Made by a program: the position numbers and the translations under genes. Of a stretch of 64,000 bases of DNA, positions 25,257 to 36,144 are shown one piece after another. The stretch's first letter is position 1. Every line of letters begins with the position of its first letter. This DNA comes from Stenotrophomonas maltophilia (lineage in GTDB: Bacteria; Pseudomonadota; Gammaproteobacteria; Xanthomonadales; Xanthomonadaceae). A model generated the notes under the pieces. The model worked only from the letters and a program-made list of their open reading frames with translations, searched no databases and was not told where the DNA came from. The stretch covers positions 536,358-600,357 of the forward strand of contig FOZF01000001.1 in the NCBI GenBank assembly GCA_900113425.1, written 5' to 3'.

Positions 25257-26693
25257 ATGACGTTACCGGCTGCACTGTTTTTTCTGGTCACGCATGCATT
25301 CGTCGTCGGCCTGGCAGGCCCTGGAGATCCGGTGGGTTCGTTCCTGATGTCGAGCGCCGCACCGCTGCTGGCGGCCCTGGCATGCGTGCGCCGTGCGCGT
25401 GACAGCCACGCCGCCTGCAAATGGCGGACCTTCGCTTTCGCTGTCAGCCTGTTTCCAGTCGCACTGCTGCCACTGCTGTTTCCCGGCATCACCGATGCCT
25501 GGCCGGCGCAGGTCGCACTGACATCGTTGATCCTCTACGTGTTCTATCGCATCCCGCTGACCTATGTGGCCGCCAGCGCCGACAGCCGGAACCGCCACGT
25601 CCGCAGCGTCGACCTGTCGATCATCGGCCTGCTCTGGCTGCTGTACTACACGCATGCGCAATCGACTGCGCCGCTGGATACCGCGCTGTGGACGCATGGC
25701 CTGAACGCCATCAGCACCACGCAGAACAGCCTGCTGTTCAGCTTCGCGCTGATCCGCTACTTGGCCGAGGACAATGCAGATCGCCGCGACTTCTTCCGCA
25801 CCCTCACCCTGTTCCTGCTCGGCTACTTCCTGATCGAGCAGTACGTCAGCCGGTATCGGCCGCAGACCCCGGACGGCGGATGGGCAGATCTGCTCATCAG
25901 CGGCCTGTTCCTGCTGCTGGCGGTGAGCGCCGGCAGTCCGCGGCGCAGGGCCGCGCCGCCCGTCCCGCGCAACCTGCGGCGTTTCGTCGAGGCCAGCGTG
26001 CCGTTGATGCTGCCGCTTCTGCTGATGCTGGTCGCATTGCTGATGGCGCGCACGAACCAGACGATGGCAACGGTGGGCTTCATCGGCGCCATGCTGGGCT
26101 ATGCGCTGCGCAGCGTGCTGAGCCAGGTGGACATCCAGCGCCAGCGCGACGAGCTGGCAGCGCTGGCCCGGCGTGATCCGCTGACCGGGCTGGGCAACCG
26201 CCGCAGTTTCGATGAATCGCTGCCGGGTGCCCAACGGCGCGCGCGGCGCCAGGGCCTGGGCCTGGCGGTGCTGATGATCGACATCGACCATTTCAAGCGC
26301 CTCAACGATACCTACGGGCACCCGGAAGGCGATCGCCGCCTGCAGGCGGTGGCCGCGATCATCGATGGCTGCCTGCAGCGCGGCGACGACCTGCTGGCCC
26401 GATACGGCGGCGAGGAATTCATCGCTGCACTACCCTCCTCCGACGTGGCCCATGCGATGGCCATGGGCGAGCGCATCCGCGTGGCGGTCGAAGACGCCGC
26501 GCTGCCGTCCGGCCCGTCCAGCGTGACCGTCAGCATCGGCGTGGCATGGTTGGCTGCCGATGCCCGGCAGGAGCCGGACAGCCTGGTCGAACGTGCCGAC
26601 CAGGCCCTGTACCGGGCCAAGCGCGCGGGCCGCAACTGCGTCCGCGGCGAGGCCTTGCCGGAACGTACAGCGGCCCCTGCCCTGCGCGCCTAG
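25257..26693 (+). CDS. Membrane-bound diguanylate cyclase (GGDEF)
   Basis: 478 residues. About seven to eight membrane helices (1-300, a MASE-like sensor without a named domain that I can recognise) are followed by a GGDEF domain. The active site is GGEEF (384-388), and the inhibitory I-site RGDD lies five residues before it, so the enzyme is probably active and feedback-controlled by c-di-GMP. The start at 25257 follows a GGGGGA stretch. Its TAG stop overlaps the stop of the convergent chemoreceptor gene in the palindrome CTAG (26690-26693). Confidence 0.9.
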   Translation: MTLPAALFFLVTHAFVVGLAGPGDPVGSFLMSSAAPLLAALACVRRARDSHAACKWRTFAFAVSLFPVALLPLLFPGITDAWPAQVALTSLILYVFYRIPLTYVAASADSRNRHVRSVDLSIIGLLWLLYYTHAQSTAPLDTALWTHGLNAISTTQNSLLFSFALIRYLAEDNADRRDFFRTLTLFLLGYFLIEQYVSRYRPQTPDGGWADLLISGLFLLLAVSAGSPRRRAAPPVPRNLRRFVEASVPLMLPLLLMLVALLMARTNQTMATVGFIGAMLGYALRSVLSQVDIQRQRDELAALARRDPLTGLGNRRSFDESLPGAQRRARRQGLGLAVLMIDIDHFKRLNDTYGHPEGDRRLQAVAAIIDGCLQRGDDLLARYGGEEFIAALPSSDVAHAMAMGERIRVAVEDAALPSGPSSVTVSIGVAWLAADARQEPDSLVERADQALYRAKRAGRNCVRGEALPERTAAPALRA

Positions 26694-28528
26694 ACCACGC
26701 GCAGGGTCGGCACGCCATGCGCCTGCAGGGTAGCGCCGCCCGCCGCCCCCTGCACACGGAAACCGGCGACGGTCTGCAGCAGGTGAGCCGACTGTTCTTC
26801 CATGCTGCGTGCCGCGGCAGACGCTTCCTCGACCAGCGCCGCGTTCTGCTGGGTTCCCTGGTCGATCAGGTCCACCGCGTGATTCATCTGCTGGATGTCA
26901 TCGCTCTGCTGCTGCGAGGCGCTGCTGATCTCGGTGACCAGATCACTGACCCTGCGCACGTTGACTACGATCTCGTCCATCGTGCGGCCAGCACTTTCCA
27001 CCTGCGCCGTGCCGGCACCGACATTGGCCACCGATGCGTCGATCAGCTGCTTGATTTCCTTGGCGGCGCTGGCCGAGCGCTGCGAAAGTTCGCGGATCTC
27101 GGTGGCGACGACCGCGAACCCACGGCCGTGCTCGCCTGCACGGGCCGCCTCCACGGCAGCGTTCAGCGCCAGGATGTTGGTCTGGAACGCGATGCCATCA
27201 ATCACCCCGATGATGTCGACGATGCGACGCGAGGAGGCATTGATCAAGGCCATCGTCGCCACCACCTCGTGCACCACGCTGCCGCCGCGCGCGGCCACCT
27301 CCGCTGCACCGCCGGCCAGCTGGCTTGCCTGGCGCGCATTGGTCGCCGTGCGCTGCACAGTATCGGCCAGGCCCTTCATGGACACGGCGGTTTCTTCCAG
27401 CGAGGCCGCCTGCTGTTCGGTGCGCTGTGACAGGTCGCTGTTACCCTGCGCGATTTCGGTCGCGCCGATCGCGATGGTATCGGCCGCGAACTTGATCTGG
27501 CCGATGATGCCCGCCATGGCTTCGACCAGCGCGTTGACGCCATCGCACAGCTCGGCAATGGGCCCACTCTTGTCGGCGATGGCGACGGTGCGGGTCAGAT
27601 CGCCCTGCTTGGCTGCTGCCACCACCTCCCGGGTCTGCGCCACCGCACGCTGCATGGCCTGGTTCTCATGCACCTGCGCAGTGATGTCGGTAGCGTATTT
27701 GACGACCTTGAACGGCCTGCCATTGCCATCCAGGATCGGGTTGTAGGAAGCCTGGATCCAGATCTCGCGGCCGCCCTTGCCGAGCCGCCGGTACTGCCCG
27801 GCGTCGTATTCGCCGCGCCCGAGCTTTTCCCAGAACCGGCGGTACTCGGCACTGCCGCGAAGCTCGGGCTCCACGAACAGCGCATGGTGCTGGCCGCGCA
27901 CTTCTTCCAGGCTGTAGCCGGTGGCGGCGAGGAAGTTGGCGTTCGCCGAGAGAATGTGCCCGTCCAGGCTGAACTCGATCACCGCCTGCGACTTGTCGAT
28001 GGCGGCGAGCTGCCCCGCCGAGTCGGCGGCCTGCAGCTTCTGCGCGGTGATGTCGGTCGCGAACTTGACGACCTTGAAGGGCCGTCCCTGCGGGTCCAGC
28101 ACCGGGTTGTAGGAGGCCTGGATCCAGATCTCGCGCCCGCCCTTGCCGAGCCGTCGGTACTGCCCGGCATCGAACTCGCCACGCCCCAGCCGGGCCCAGA
28201 AGTCCCGATACTCGGCGCCGGACGCCTGATCGGGGTCGACGAACAGCGAATGATGCCTGCCCTGGATCTCGTCCAGACGATAGCCCACCGCCTGCAGGAA
28301 GTTGTCGTTGGCCTGCAGGATGGTGCCATTCAGGTCGAATTCGATAACCGCCTGCACGCGATGCAGTGCGGCCACCTGGGCGGCCAGTTCGGCATGACCG
28401 CGGTCGGCGTCGGCCCTGCCGGGACGGGCCGGTCCCGCCAGCGCCCCCAGCAGGGAACGCCACGGCGACCAACGGGTGTGCAGCTCGGCCGGCGCCTGCG
28501 CGCCCTCCGTGAGGCCTGGAATGAGCAT
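26690..28528 (-). CDS. Soluble methyl-accepting chemotaxis protein with two PAS domains
   Basis: 612 residues and no membrane segment. PAS1 (about 55-165) and PAS2 (about 175-290) are near copies ([20 protein letters not shown] occurs in both). A HAMP-like link and the MCP signalling domain (about 320-590) follow, with the hairpin tip [20 protein letters not shown]. It probably senses redox state, oxygen or a small ligand in the cytoplasm and signals through CheW/CheA. GAGGA precedes the ATG by 7 bases. A consensus sigma-28 promoter (28761-28787) points at it. Confidence 0.92.
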   Translation of the reverse strand: MLIPGLTEGAQAPAELHTRWSPWRSLLGALAGPARPGRADADRGHAELAAQVAALHRVQAVIEFDLNGTILQANDNFLQAVGYRLDEIQGRHHSLFVDPDQASGAEYRDFWARLGRGEFDAGQYRRLGKGGREIWIQASYNPVLDPQGRPFKVVKFATDITAQKLQAADSAGQLAAIDKSQAVIEFSLDGHILSANANFLAATGYSLEEVRGQHHALFVEPELRGSAEYRRFWEKLGRGEYDAGQYRRLGKGGREIWIQASYNPILDGNGRPFKVVKYATDITAQVHENQAMQRAVAQTREVVAAAKQGDLTRTVAIADKSGPIAELCDGVNALVEAMAGIIGQIKFAADTIAIGATEIAQGNSDLSQRTEQQAASLEETAVSMKGLADTVQRTATNARQASQLAGGAAEVAARGGSVVHEVVATMALINASSRRIVDIIGVIDGIAFQTNILALNAAVEAARAGEHGRGFAVVATEIRELSQRSASAAKEIKQLIDASVANVGAGTAQVESAGRTMDEIVVNVRRVSDLVTEISSASQQQSDDIQQMNHAVDLIDQGTQQNAALVEEASAAARSMEEQSAHLLQTVAGFRVQGAAGGATLQAHGVPTLRVV

Positions 28529-28960
28529 TGTCTGGTCCTCGGTGTCCTGTAAGCGGTTGCGATCCGCCAGGCGGAATGCCCGGCGGCGACATCAATTGCT
28601 TGGACTACAGGTGCCGGCAGGCACCTCTCGAGCAGCGGGCAAGAACATCTCTGGGGGCGGGTGCGATCGGCATCTGGGAGCGGCGGAACACACTGCGCGG
28701 GCCGCCCGACGGGGCAGCCTGGGGTCCTGCAGCGGGTGACTGGAGCGGGATCCACTGAGGTTATCGGCACCCCCGGGCCGGGCTTTAGCCCCCTCCGCAG
28801 CGGGCCCTGTCCAGCCCACCTGCAGCGCCTGGCGGCCTGCGGGCACCCTCATCGATGCAGCCAGCAACGAAAAGGTTGCCATGACCAACGGGGCTGTCGG
28901 CAAGGGGGTGGACGGGCAAGCATGCGCCCATCTCGAACCGTCCATCGACACGGAGATCGC
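28529..28960. other. 432-bp divergent intergenic region between chemoreceptor and DUF5694 genes
   Basis: No gene is seen. The region holds a sigma-28-type promoter reading left (28761-28787), a GGTGCC/GGCACC hairpin near 28612-28625 and, at the right end, GGAG before the ATG at 28961. The remainder is GC-rich sequence without a recognisable motif. Confidence 0.6.
28761..28787 (-). promoter_or_regulatory. Consensus sigma-28 (FliA) promoter
   Basis: On the minus strand TAAA (28787-28784), exactly 15 bases, then GCCGATAA (28768-28761): a full match to the FliA consensus TAAA-N15-GCCGATAA. It reads towards the chemoreceptor gene, leaving a leader of about 225 bases. Confidence 0.82.
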
Positions 28961-30049
28961 ATGTTTCCACGCGTGGCTGCTCTTTTCGTCCTGGGCCTGT
29001 GCAGCAGTGGCGCGCTGGCCGCCGATGCAGGCTATCGTCCCAGCTTCGATCCCGGGCAGCTCAAGGGCCCACCCGCCGGCCACGTCAACGAAGTGCTGGT
29101 GCTGGGCTCACCGCACCTGTCCGGCCTGCCTGCGACCTTCCAGCCGGCGATGCTGGAGCCGCTGCTGCAGCGGCTGCAGGCGTGGCGGCCGACGGCGATC
29201 GCGGTGGAGAACCTGTCCGGACTGCAATGCGATTTCATGCGCCGCAATCCCGCCCGCTATGCCGAGAGCGTGGAAAGCTACTGCGTCGATCCTGCACCTG
29301 CCCAGGCCGCCACCGGCCTGGATGTTCCGGCGGCCAACGCCGAAGTCGATCGCGTGCTCGCGGCATGGCCCGCCACACCGACGCACGCACAGCGTCGCCG
29401 GCTGGCCGCACTGTTCCTGGCCGCAGGTGAGAACGGCTCTGCGCTGGTGCAGTGGCTGCGCCTGCCGGCGCAGGAACGTCGCGCCGCAGAGGGCCTGTCA
29501 CCGCAGCTGGTGCAGTTCCTCGACAAGCGTGCCGCGCGACGTGACGAAGTCAGCCTGATCGCTGCCGAGCTTGCCGCACGCCTGGGCCTGGAACGCCTGT
29601 GGGCGGTCGATGACCACACCGCCGATTCGCCCACACCCGCGGCACTGGAGAAGGCTGCTGGCGAAGCCATCATGAACGCCTGGAACAATCCCGCCAGCAA
29701 GGCACGGCGGGCCGCCGATGCGGCCCTGCAGGCCGGCCTCGGCAGCACGGACGGCCTGCTGGCGCTCTATCGGAACTACAACGCGCCCGAAACCATCGCC
29801 CAGGTCTACGACAGCGATTTCGGCGCAGCCCTGGTCGAACCATCACCACAAGGCTTCGGCCGCAGCTATGTCGGCTACTGGGAAACCCGCAATCTGCGCA
29901 TGGTCGCCAACATGCGCGAGGTGCTGGGCCAGCACCCGGGCACCCGCATGCTGACCCTCGTCGGCGCCTCGCACAAGGGCTACTACGAGGCCTACCTCAA
30001 CCAGATGCATGACGTACAGCTGGTTGATGCCAACAGCGTGCTGGACTGA
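28961..30049 (+). CDS. DUF5694-family secreted protein
   Basis: 362 residues. A signal peptide (MFPRVAALFVLGLCSSGALA) is followed by a single domain opening with VLVLGSPHLSGLP and ending with MLTLVGASHKGYYEAYL, the pattern of DUF5694 and distantly of TraB/ChaN-like proteins. The function of the family is not known. The protein is probably periplasmic. I chose the ATG at 28961 because GGAG lies six bases before it and the signal peptide begins there; the frame is open further upstream without support. Confidence 0.8.
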   Translation: MFPRVAALFVLGLCSSGALAADAGYRPSFDPGQLKGPPAGHVNEVLVLGSPHLSGLPATFQPAMLEPLLQRLQAWRPTAIAVENLSGLQCDFMRRNPARYAESVESYCVDPAPAQAATGLDVPAANAEVDRVLAAWPATPTHAQRRRLAALFLAAGENGSALVQWLRLPAQERRAAEGLSPQLVQFLDKRAARRDEVSLIAAELAARLGLERLWAVDDHTADSPTPAALEKAAGEAIMNAWNNPASKARRAADAALQAGLGSTDGLLALYRNYNAPETIAQVYDSDFGAALVEPSPQGFGRSYVGYWETRNLRMVANMREVLGQHPGTRMLTLVGASHKGYYEAYLNQMHDVQLVDANSVLD

Positions 30050-30058
30050 GCGCCGGGG

Positions 30059-30298
30059 CTAGCAGCGTGCCGGCGCATCCCGGCGCCGCGACCGCCACAG
30101 CAGCACGCTGGCGGCCACGATGGCACCCAGGGTCAGCATCAGCAGCACCACCACGCCGCCCTGCAGGGTGGGCAGTAGCGCCTGCGCCCGGGCATCGCCG
30201 TGCAGTTGCTCCAATCGCAGGCAGGCGGCTACCGCCAGCCACCAGCCGACCATTGCCGGCGCGAAGGCACGCAGGGCATCCGGGGTCCAGAAACGCAT
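30059..30298 (-). CDS. Small two-helix inner-membrane protein
   Basis: 79 residues. It opens MRFWTPDALRAFAPAMVGWWL and has two hydrophobic helices (about 12-28 and 45-68) ending in RSRRRDAPARC. The ATG at 30298 is preceded by GGAGA. It is convergent with the DUF5694 gene and follows no operon partner. No family is recognised. Confidence 0.6.
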   Translation of the reverse strand: MRFWTPDALRAFAPAMVGWWLAVAACLRLEQLHGDARAQALLPTLQGGVVVLLMLTLGAIVAASVLLWRSRRRDAPARC

Positions 30299-30361
30299 GT
30301 CGCTCTCCAACGGGAGTGGGTGTGCGCGCAGTATTCGCGGCCGCCCTCTCACAGACTGAGA

Positions 30362-32560
30362 TCAGCCACCGCCCGCGTCACCGTCCATGCCCTCACCCGG
30401 CCATTCGCTGGCTTCCCCCTGCACCTGCACGTTGTTGCGTCCCATCGCCTTGGCCCTGTAGCACTGCGCATCGGCCGCAGCCACGGCTTGGTCCACCCCC
30501 ATGCCGCCCAGCAGCGGTGCGATACCGATGCTGGCGCCCACCCGCAGGCGGTGCTGGTCCCAGGGAATGGAGAGGCTGGCCAGGGTCTGCAGCAGTTCGC
30601 CGCCGATCCGCGCCGCGCGGCGCGGCGTGCAGCCGGACAGGATCACCGCGAACTCGTCCCCGCCCAGCCGGGCCACCACGTCCGAATCGCGCACGCCATG
30701 GCGCAGCACGCTGGCCACCGCCCACAGCACCGCATCGCCGGCCAGGTGGCCCCAGGTATCGTTGACCGGCTTGAAGCGGTCCAGGTCGATGTACATCAGC
30801 GATGCCGCCTGGCCGGTCCGCTCGACCCGGGTGATGGCCTGCTGCAGATGGACCTCGAAGCCGCGCCGGTTGCTCAGTTCGGTCAGTGGATCGATCTCTG
30901 CCAGCTGGCGCGCCTCACGCTGCCGTGCACGCTGCTGGGTGTCGTCGCGCAGCACCCACACCGCGCCGCGCACATGGCCCTCATCGTCGCGCAGCCAGGC
31001 GCGGGTCAGGTCCACGGGCACCGTCGCCGTGCCCAGCCGCAGCAGCAGGTCGGCATGCAGATCGACCGCGTTGCTTTCCGGGTCCAGCAGTACGGCCACG
31101 TCCAGCATCGAGCCGGGGGCGTACTCGGTGGTCAGTTGCAGCACGTCCTGCACCCTGTACCCCGCCAGCGACTGTGCGCCGTCGCCGGCCAGCATGCGCA
31201 CGGCGGCGGCATTGGCATATTCGATACGCCCTTCCAGGCTGACGCTCAGCACCAGGTCGGCAACGGCGTCGAGGGTGATGCGGCTGCGCTGCTCGCTTTC
31301 AAACAGGCGCTGTTCACTGCTGCGTTGTGCACTGATGTCCTGGATCTGCGAGACGAAATGCACCGGCTCACCACGTTCGTTGCGCACCAGCGATACCGAC
31401 AGCCGCGTCCAGATCACCCTGCCGTTGCGATCGAGAAAGCGCTTCTCCAGGTGGTAATGGCTGCAACGGCCCGCCAGCAGGTCCTGCACCAGGGCCAGGT
31501 CGGCCTGCAGATCGTCCGGGTGGGTCAGCCGCTGGAAATCGACCTGCAGCAGTTCCTCGCGCGCATAGCCCAGGATGCGGCACAGCGCGTCATTGACATC
31601 CAGCCAGCGCCCTTCCAGCGAAACCAGCGCCATGCCGAGCGCAGCCGAGGTGAAGGCGCCTGCGAACTTTTCCGCCGCCATGCGTGCTTCCGCACGTGCC
31701 TGCAGGATCTCGGTGATATCGATGGCCATGCCGACATAGCCGATACGCGTGCCATCGGCGCCGTCCATGCGGCTGATCGAAAGCCGCACCTGGCGTTGCC
31801 GGCCATCCTTGCGCAGCAGCGTCCATCGCCGCGAATAGGTCTGCCCTTCGGCATGCGCACTGAGCGCTTCGAACACATCCGGCAGTTGACCCTGCGGGTC
31901 GGCCAGCGGTTGCAGCCAGGCCTTCAGCTCATCCGGCTCATGGAACGCATCCAGCCGCCGCAGGCCGACCACCTCGGCGGCGCTGTAACCGAGCAGGCGC
32001 TGCGCCCCCGTGTTGAACAGGGTGATGGTGCCGTCGGTATCGGTCGCGATCACCGCGACGTCGTCGGAGGCGTCCACCACCGACTGCAGGCGCTGGCGGC
32101 TCTCGGCCGCGTCCTGTCGTGCCTGCTGCAGCTCGGTGACGTCGGCGTGGGCACCCGCCATCCACAACGGCCGACCCTCACCGTCCCATTCGAATACGCG
32201 ACCACGGTCATGGACCCATATCCACTGGCCGTTCTTGTGGCGCATGCGCACCAGGCACGCGTAGTTGTCGCTGCGCCCGTCGAAATGCTCCTGCAGCGCG
32301 GCGTCGGACAGCGCGATGTCATCCGGATGCACCAGTGCCGCGAAGGTCTTCTGGCAGATCGGCTCCAGCTCTTCCAGCCGGTAGCCGACGATTTCGGCCC
32401 AGCGCCCGTTGACCCGCATTTCGCCGGTCTGCACGTTCCACTCCCAGGTGCCGGCAGCGGTGCCTTCGATGATCATCGCAAGCCGCCGACGCTCTTCGGC
32501 CAGCGCATGAAGACGACGTTCGAGCAGATCGTTGCTGTTGTTGCCCTGACCCGCCATCAA
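30362..32560 (-). CDS. Multi-PAS diguanylate cyclase
   Basis: 732 residues, cytoplasmic. Four PAS/PAC units (roughly 25-145, 150-285, 295-415, 420-545) are followed by a GGDEF domain with GGDEF at 633-637 and an I-site RDSD five residues earlier. No EAL domain follows, so it should make c-di-GMP and be subject to product inhibition. PAS domains suggest redox, light or small-molecule input; no cofactor residue can be named. It lies 8 kb from the other cyclase and close to the chemoreceptor, which points to control of motility or attachment. Confidence 0.92.
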   Translation of the reverse strand: MMAGQGNNSNDLLERRLHALAEERRRLAMIIEGTAAGTWEWNVQTGEMRVNGRWAEIVGYRLEELEPICQKTFAALVHPDDIALSDAALQEHFDGRSDNYACLVRMRHKNGQWIWVHDRGRVFEWDGEGRPLWMAGAHADVTELQQARQDAAESRQRLQSVVDASDDVAVIATDTDGTITLFNTGAQRLLGYSAAEVVGLRRLDAFHEPDELKAWLQPLADPQGQLPDVFEALSAHAEGQTYSRRWTLLRKDGRQRQVRLSISRMDGADGTRIGYVGMAIDITEILQARAEARMAAEKFAGAFTSAALGMALVSLEGRWLDVNDALCRILGYAREELLQVDFQRLTHPDDLQADLALVQDLLAGRCSHYHLEKRFLDRNGRVIWTRLSVSLVRNERGEPVHFVSQIQDISAQRSSEQRLFESEQRSRITLDAVADLVLSVSLEGRIEYANAAAVRMLAGDGAQSLAGYRVQDVLQLTTEYAPGSMLDVAVLLDPESNAVDLHADLLLRLGTATVPVDLTRAWLRDDEGHVRGAVWVLRDDTQQRARQREARQLAEIDPLTELSNRRGFEVHLQQAITRVERTGQAASLMYIDLDRFKPVNDTWGHLAGDAVLWAVASVLRHGVRDSDVVARLGGDEFAVILSGCTPRRAARIGGELLQTLASLSIPWDQHRLRVGASIGIAPLLGGMGVDQAVAAADAQCYRAKAMGRNNVQVQGEASEWPGEGMDGDAGGG

Positions 32561-32727
32561 GCCCTTCTCCGTTCCGCGCAGGCGTGCACGGGCCGCAGCA
32601 ATCCGCTGCAGCCATCACGGAATCGGACGGGGCGTGCTGGCGTCATGGTCCTCCCCAGCGACAGCGGGTCGGCCACGCGCCTCCCCAGATGCGCAAGTGT
32701 GCGCAATCACGGGGAAAATCGACAAGT

Positions 32728-32762
32728 CCCCCGCCCCGGTTCAACCGTGACGGGGGGCACGC
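32728..32762 (-). terminator. Possible terminator after tex
   Basis: An imperfect GC-rich stem on the minus strand (outer CCCCC/GGGGG, inner CGGTT/AACCG) lies just after the tex stop and is followed by CTTGTCGATTTTC. The mismatched middle makes it a weak call. Confidence 0.35.
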
Positions 32763-32765
32763 TCC

Positions 32766-35153
32766 TCAACTGCGCTTGGCGCGGGCGAAGGCTTCAGCCA
32801 GTGCGTTGTTGGCCGGGGCTGCCGATGGGGCGGGCCGACCGCCGTTGCCCTGGCCCCGACCCTGGCTCCGGCCCGGACCGCCTGCATCACGCCGCGGCCC
32901 CTGTCCCTGACCACGCTCGTCACGGCTGCCGGGGCGGCTGGTGGCCTGGCCAGGGGTATCGTCCAGGCGCCGGGTCAGCGCGATGCGCTTGCGCGGCACG
33001 TCCACCTCCAGCACCTTCACCTTGACGATATCGCCAGCCTTGACCACGTCGCGCGGGTCCTTCACGAAGGTGTCGGAGAGCGCCGAAATGTGGATCAGGC
33101 CGTCCTGGTGCACGCCGATATCGACAAAGGCACCAAACGCGGCGACGTTGCTGACCACGCCTTCCAGCACCATGCCCTCGCGCAGGTCCTTGATGTCCTC
33201 CACGCCTTCGGCGAAACGTGCGGCCTTGAACTCCGGGCGCGGGTCACGGCCGGGCTTTTCCAGCTCCCTGAGGATGTCGCGCACCGTCGGCACGCCGAAG
33301 GTCGCATCGGTGAACTGCTCGGCCTTCAGCCCACGCAGGAAGCTGCCATCGCCGATCAACGCCTTGATCGGGCGCTGGGTGCTGGCGACGATGCGTTCGA
33401 CCACCGGATAGGCTTCCGGATGCACGGCCGACGCGTCCAGCGGCTCGTCGCCGTCGGCAATGCGCAGGAAGCCGGCGCACTGCTCGAAGGTCTTCTCACC
33501 CAACCGGGCGACTTTCAGCAGGTCCTTGCGGCGCTTGAACGGACCATTGTCATCGCGATGGCGCACGATGTTCTCGGCCACGGTCGCCGACAGGCCGGAC
33601 ACGCGCGACAACAGCGCCGCCGAGGCGGTGTTCACGTACACCCCGACCGCGTTCACGCAGTCCTCCACGCGGGCGTCCAGCGCGCGCGCCAGGCGGTACT
33701 GATCGACGTCATGCTGATACTGGCCCACGCCGATGGCCTTCGGTTCGATCTTGACCAGCTCGGCCAACGGGTCCTGCAGGCGGCGCGCGATCGACACCGC
33801 GCCACGCAGCGACACGTCCAGGTCCGGGAACTCCCTGGCTGCGAACTCGGAGGCCGAGTACACCGAAGCACCGGCCTCACTGACCACCACTTTCTGCAGC
33901 TTCGGGTTGCCCATCGCCTTGATCGCTTCGCCGGCCAGCTTGTCGGTCTCGCGGCTGGCCGTGCCGTTGCCGATCGCGATCAGTTCCACGTTGTGCCGGG
34001 TACACAGCTGCCTGATTGTCTGCAGCGACTGCTCCCACTGGCGCCGGGGCTCGTGCGGATAGATCGTCTCGGTGGCGACCAGCTTGCCGGTGGCGTCGAC
34101 CACTGCGATCTTGCAGCCGGTGCGGATGCCTGGATCCAGCCCGAGCACGGTCTTCGGGCCCGCCGGCGCCGCCAGCAGCAGATCCTTCAGGTTGTCACCG
34201 AACACGGTGATGGCGTCCGCTTCGGCCTTTTCGCGGGCCTGGTTGAACAGATCCAGCAGCAGGTGCATATGCAGCTTGGCACGCCAGGTCAGGCGGCAGG
34301 CATCGAGCAGCCAGCGGTCGGCGGCACGGCCCTGGTCGGCGATGCCGGCCTTGCGGGCCACGCGCCCCTCTGCGTACTGATGGCCTGCCTCGGCATCGCT
34401 GCCCGGGTCCAGTTCCAGGAACAGGATTTCTTCGCGACGCGCGCGGAACAGTGCCAGCAGGCGATGCGACGGAATCTTCGCCAATGCCTCGGCGTGCTCG
34501 AAATAGTCGCGGTACTTGGCGCCTTCGGTCTCCTTGCCCTCGGCCACGCGGGCGCGGATCACGCCGTGCTCGGCCAGCCAGGTGCGCAGTTCGCCCACCA
34601 GCGCGGCATCTTCCCCCCAGCGCTCCATCAGGATCGCCCGCGCGCCCTCCAGCGCCGCCTTGATATCGGCCACGCCCTTGTCGGCATCGACAAAGCTGGC
34701 CGCGAATGCCTGCGGGTCCTGCGTCGGATCGGCGAGCAGCCCATCGGCCAGCGGCTCCAGGCCAGCCTCGCGGGCAATCTGCGCGCGGGTACGGCGCTTG
34801 GGCTTGTATGGCAGGTACAGGTCTTCCAGCCGGCTCTTGGTATCGGCGGCGAGGATGTCGTTGCGCAGTTCGTCGCTGAGCTTGCCCTGCTCGCCGATGC
34901 TGGCCAGCACCGCCGCACGGCGGTCTTCCAGCTCGCGCAGGTAGGTGAGGCGCACTTCGAGATTGCGCAGTTGGGTGTCGTCCAGGCCACCGGTCACTTC
35001 CTTGCGATAGCGGGCGATGAACGGAACGCTGGCACCTTCGTCAAGCAGGCCGACCGCGGCGCGCACCTGGCTGGGCTGGGCACCGATTTCCTCGGCGATG
35101 GTCTGGGCGATCTGCTGGGCGAGCGCGCTCTGGGCGTTCTTGGCGTCGTGCAT
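32766..35153 (-). CDS. tex: Tex-family transcriptional accessory RNA-binding protein
   Basis: 795 residues. N-terminal helical Tex domain ([20 protein letters not shown]), YqgF-like RNase fold ([19 protein letters not shown]), helix-hairpin-helix region ([19 protein letters not shown]), and a C-terminal S1 domain ([20 protein letters not shown]). A basic Gly/Arg/Pro-rich tail of about 50 residues extends past the S1 fold. Tex binds RNA and affects transcription of stress and virulence genes. The start at 35153 gives the standard N-terminus; the frame runs 39 codons further without family support. Confidence 0.95.
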   Translation of the reverse strand: MHDAKNAQSALAQQIAQTIAEEIGAQPSQVRAAVGLLDEGASVPFIARYRKEVTGGLDDTQLRNLEVRLTYLRELEDRRAAVLASIGEQGKLSDELRNDILAADTKSRLEDLYLPYKPKRRTRAQIAREAGLEPLADGLLADPTQDPQAFAASFVDADKGVADIKAALEGARAILMERWGEDAALVGELRTWLAEHGVIRARVAEGKETEGAKYRDYFEHAEALAKIPSHRLLALFRARREEILFLELDPGSDAEAGHQYAEGRVARKAGIADQGRAADRWLLDACRLTWRAKLHMHLLLDLFNQAREKAEADAITVFGDNLKDLLLAAPAGPKTVLGLDPGIRTGCKIAVVDATGKLVATETIYPHEPRRQWEQSLQTIRQLCTRHNVELIAIGNGTASRETDKLAGEAIKAMGNPKLQKVVVSEAGASVYSASEFAAREFPDLDVSLRGAVSIARRLQDPLAELVKIEPKAIGVGQYQHDVDQYRLARALDARVEDCVNAVGVYVNTASAALLSRVSGLSATVAENIVRHRDDNGPFKRRKDLLKVARLGEKTFEQCAGFLRIADGDEPLDASAVHPEAYPVVERIVASTQRPIKALIGDGSFLRGLKAEQFTDATFGVPTVRDILRELEKPGRDPRPEFKAARFAEGVEDIKDLREGMVLEGVVSNVAAFGAFVDIGVHQDGLIHISALSDTFVKDPRDVVKAGDIVKVKVLEVDVPRKRIALTRRLDDTPGQATSRPGSRDERGQGQGPRRDAGGPGRSQGRGQGNGGRPAPSAAPANNALAEAFARAKRS

Positions 35154-35359
35154 TGCTTCAGGTCTGTGCCGCGTTACGGGAAGACCCCATTCTGGCAATC
35201 CACGACGGAGCCGGACAAGGCATTGACAGCAGACGAGGTTCAGCGGCGTGGCCGGTCTGGACGCCGGCATCCTGGCGGGGGGGGGCTCGGACTGGCCCGG
35301 GGCTGGGATGCCGGCGCGGGCGCGCGATGGTGGGCGCGCCCTGCCGCGTGTTGCGGGGG

Positions 35360-35575
35360 TCAGCGGTAGTGGCGGGCGGCGCGCTGCATGACGATCTCGT
35401 CACGCATGCCTTCCAGTGCCATCAGCCTGACCTTGCCGACACCCTGCAGTTCCATGAACCGCTCGGTGTAGAACTCCGGCCCCAGCGCGGTGTCGGCGCG
35501 CGATTTGCTGAAGCCATAGGGCACCACGCCCTTCTCGCCATCCTTGCTACCACCGACATAGAGAACGATTGCCAT
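35360..35575 (-). CDS. Small conserved hypothetical protein
   Basis: 71 residues, from [20 protein letters not shown] to [12 protein letters not shown]. There is no signal peptide or membrane helix; it is compact with mixed charge. GGAGG lies a few bases before the ATG (the minus strand reads TTGGAGGAATACATCACATG). No family is recognised. It stands alone between tex and a repeat-rich region. Confidence 0.6.
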   Translation of the reverse strand: MAIVLYVGGSKDGEKGVVPYGFSKSRADTALGPEFYTERFMELQGVGKVRLMALEGMRDEIVMQRAARHYR

Positions 35576-35841
35576 GTGATGTATTCCTCCAAATTGCTAC
35601 TGCGTACTGCACTCGATGAGCGATGCTGCGAGCCCATCGGAGAGGAGCTTACCGCGTTGTACCTGACTGGAACGTCACGCAGGCTAATGACGATCGGTTG
35701 CATGCAGATGACGGCGGGATCGCAGCAGAATGCTTACGCATCCTTAACTTCCAACTAACGAATCCCAAGGGAATTCCCGCCAACGGCGCAGCCCCTCGCG
35801 GGTGGTTGGGTGGCTTGCGGAATGCCGGTTTCCTGTGGGCT

Positions 35842-35943
35842 GGCCGGGTGGGTGGGACTGGCGGGGACGCCGTGAACCCGTCCTTGGGGGCTTAGCCGCG
35901 CCATCCATGGCGCGGATACCCCGCCAGCCCCACCCACCCGGCC
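35842..35943 (+). repeat. Long palindromic repeat element, copy A
   Basis: A 25-base arm (35842-35866) pairs with 35919-35943 at 24 of 25 positions. The 52-base loop contains GACGCCGTGAACCCGTCC followed by an inner palindrome (35896-35915, CCGCGCCAT/ATGGCGCGG). The same core appears inverted at 36145-36240. Similarity continues into a purine-rich flank up to about 35993. Confidence 0.7.
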
Positions 35944-36035
35944 GCTGACAGTTTCCTGCTGCGTCTACCACCCGCGGAAAAGAAAAAAGAAGATCAAAAG
36001 CAAAAGCAGCCTGGCCGGCTGCTTGATCCTTTCCT

Positions 36036-36059
36036 GTAGAGCCCGATCATGCTCGGCTC
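36036..36059 (+). repeat. SMAG-like GTAG-headed palindrome (variant)
   Basis: GTAG followed by AGCCCGA-TCA-TGCTCGGCT: a short stem headed by GTAG, the form of S. maltophilia GTAG elements, though with AGCCGAGCA-type arms rather than the GCCGGGC arms of the other copies in this window. Confidence 0.55.
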
Positions 36060-36144
36060 ACAAGCACGCGCAGCGGGCGACCCGCTTCTGCTGTTTTTTT
36101 TCTTTTCCGTGGGTGGCGCAGGCCACAGCCCTCTGTCAGAGGGC

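Noticed and set aside
28529..28960. c-di-GMP riboswitch in the long leader of the chemoreceptor gene
   Set aside because: The neighbouring cyclases make the idea attractive, but I could not find the GEMM consensus segments in the leader.
35277..35285. Run of nine G as a phase-variation tract
   Set aside because: It lies between the 3' end of a small gene and the upstream region of tex, outside any coding region or obvious promoter spacer.
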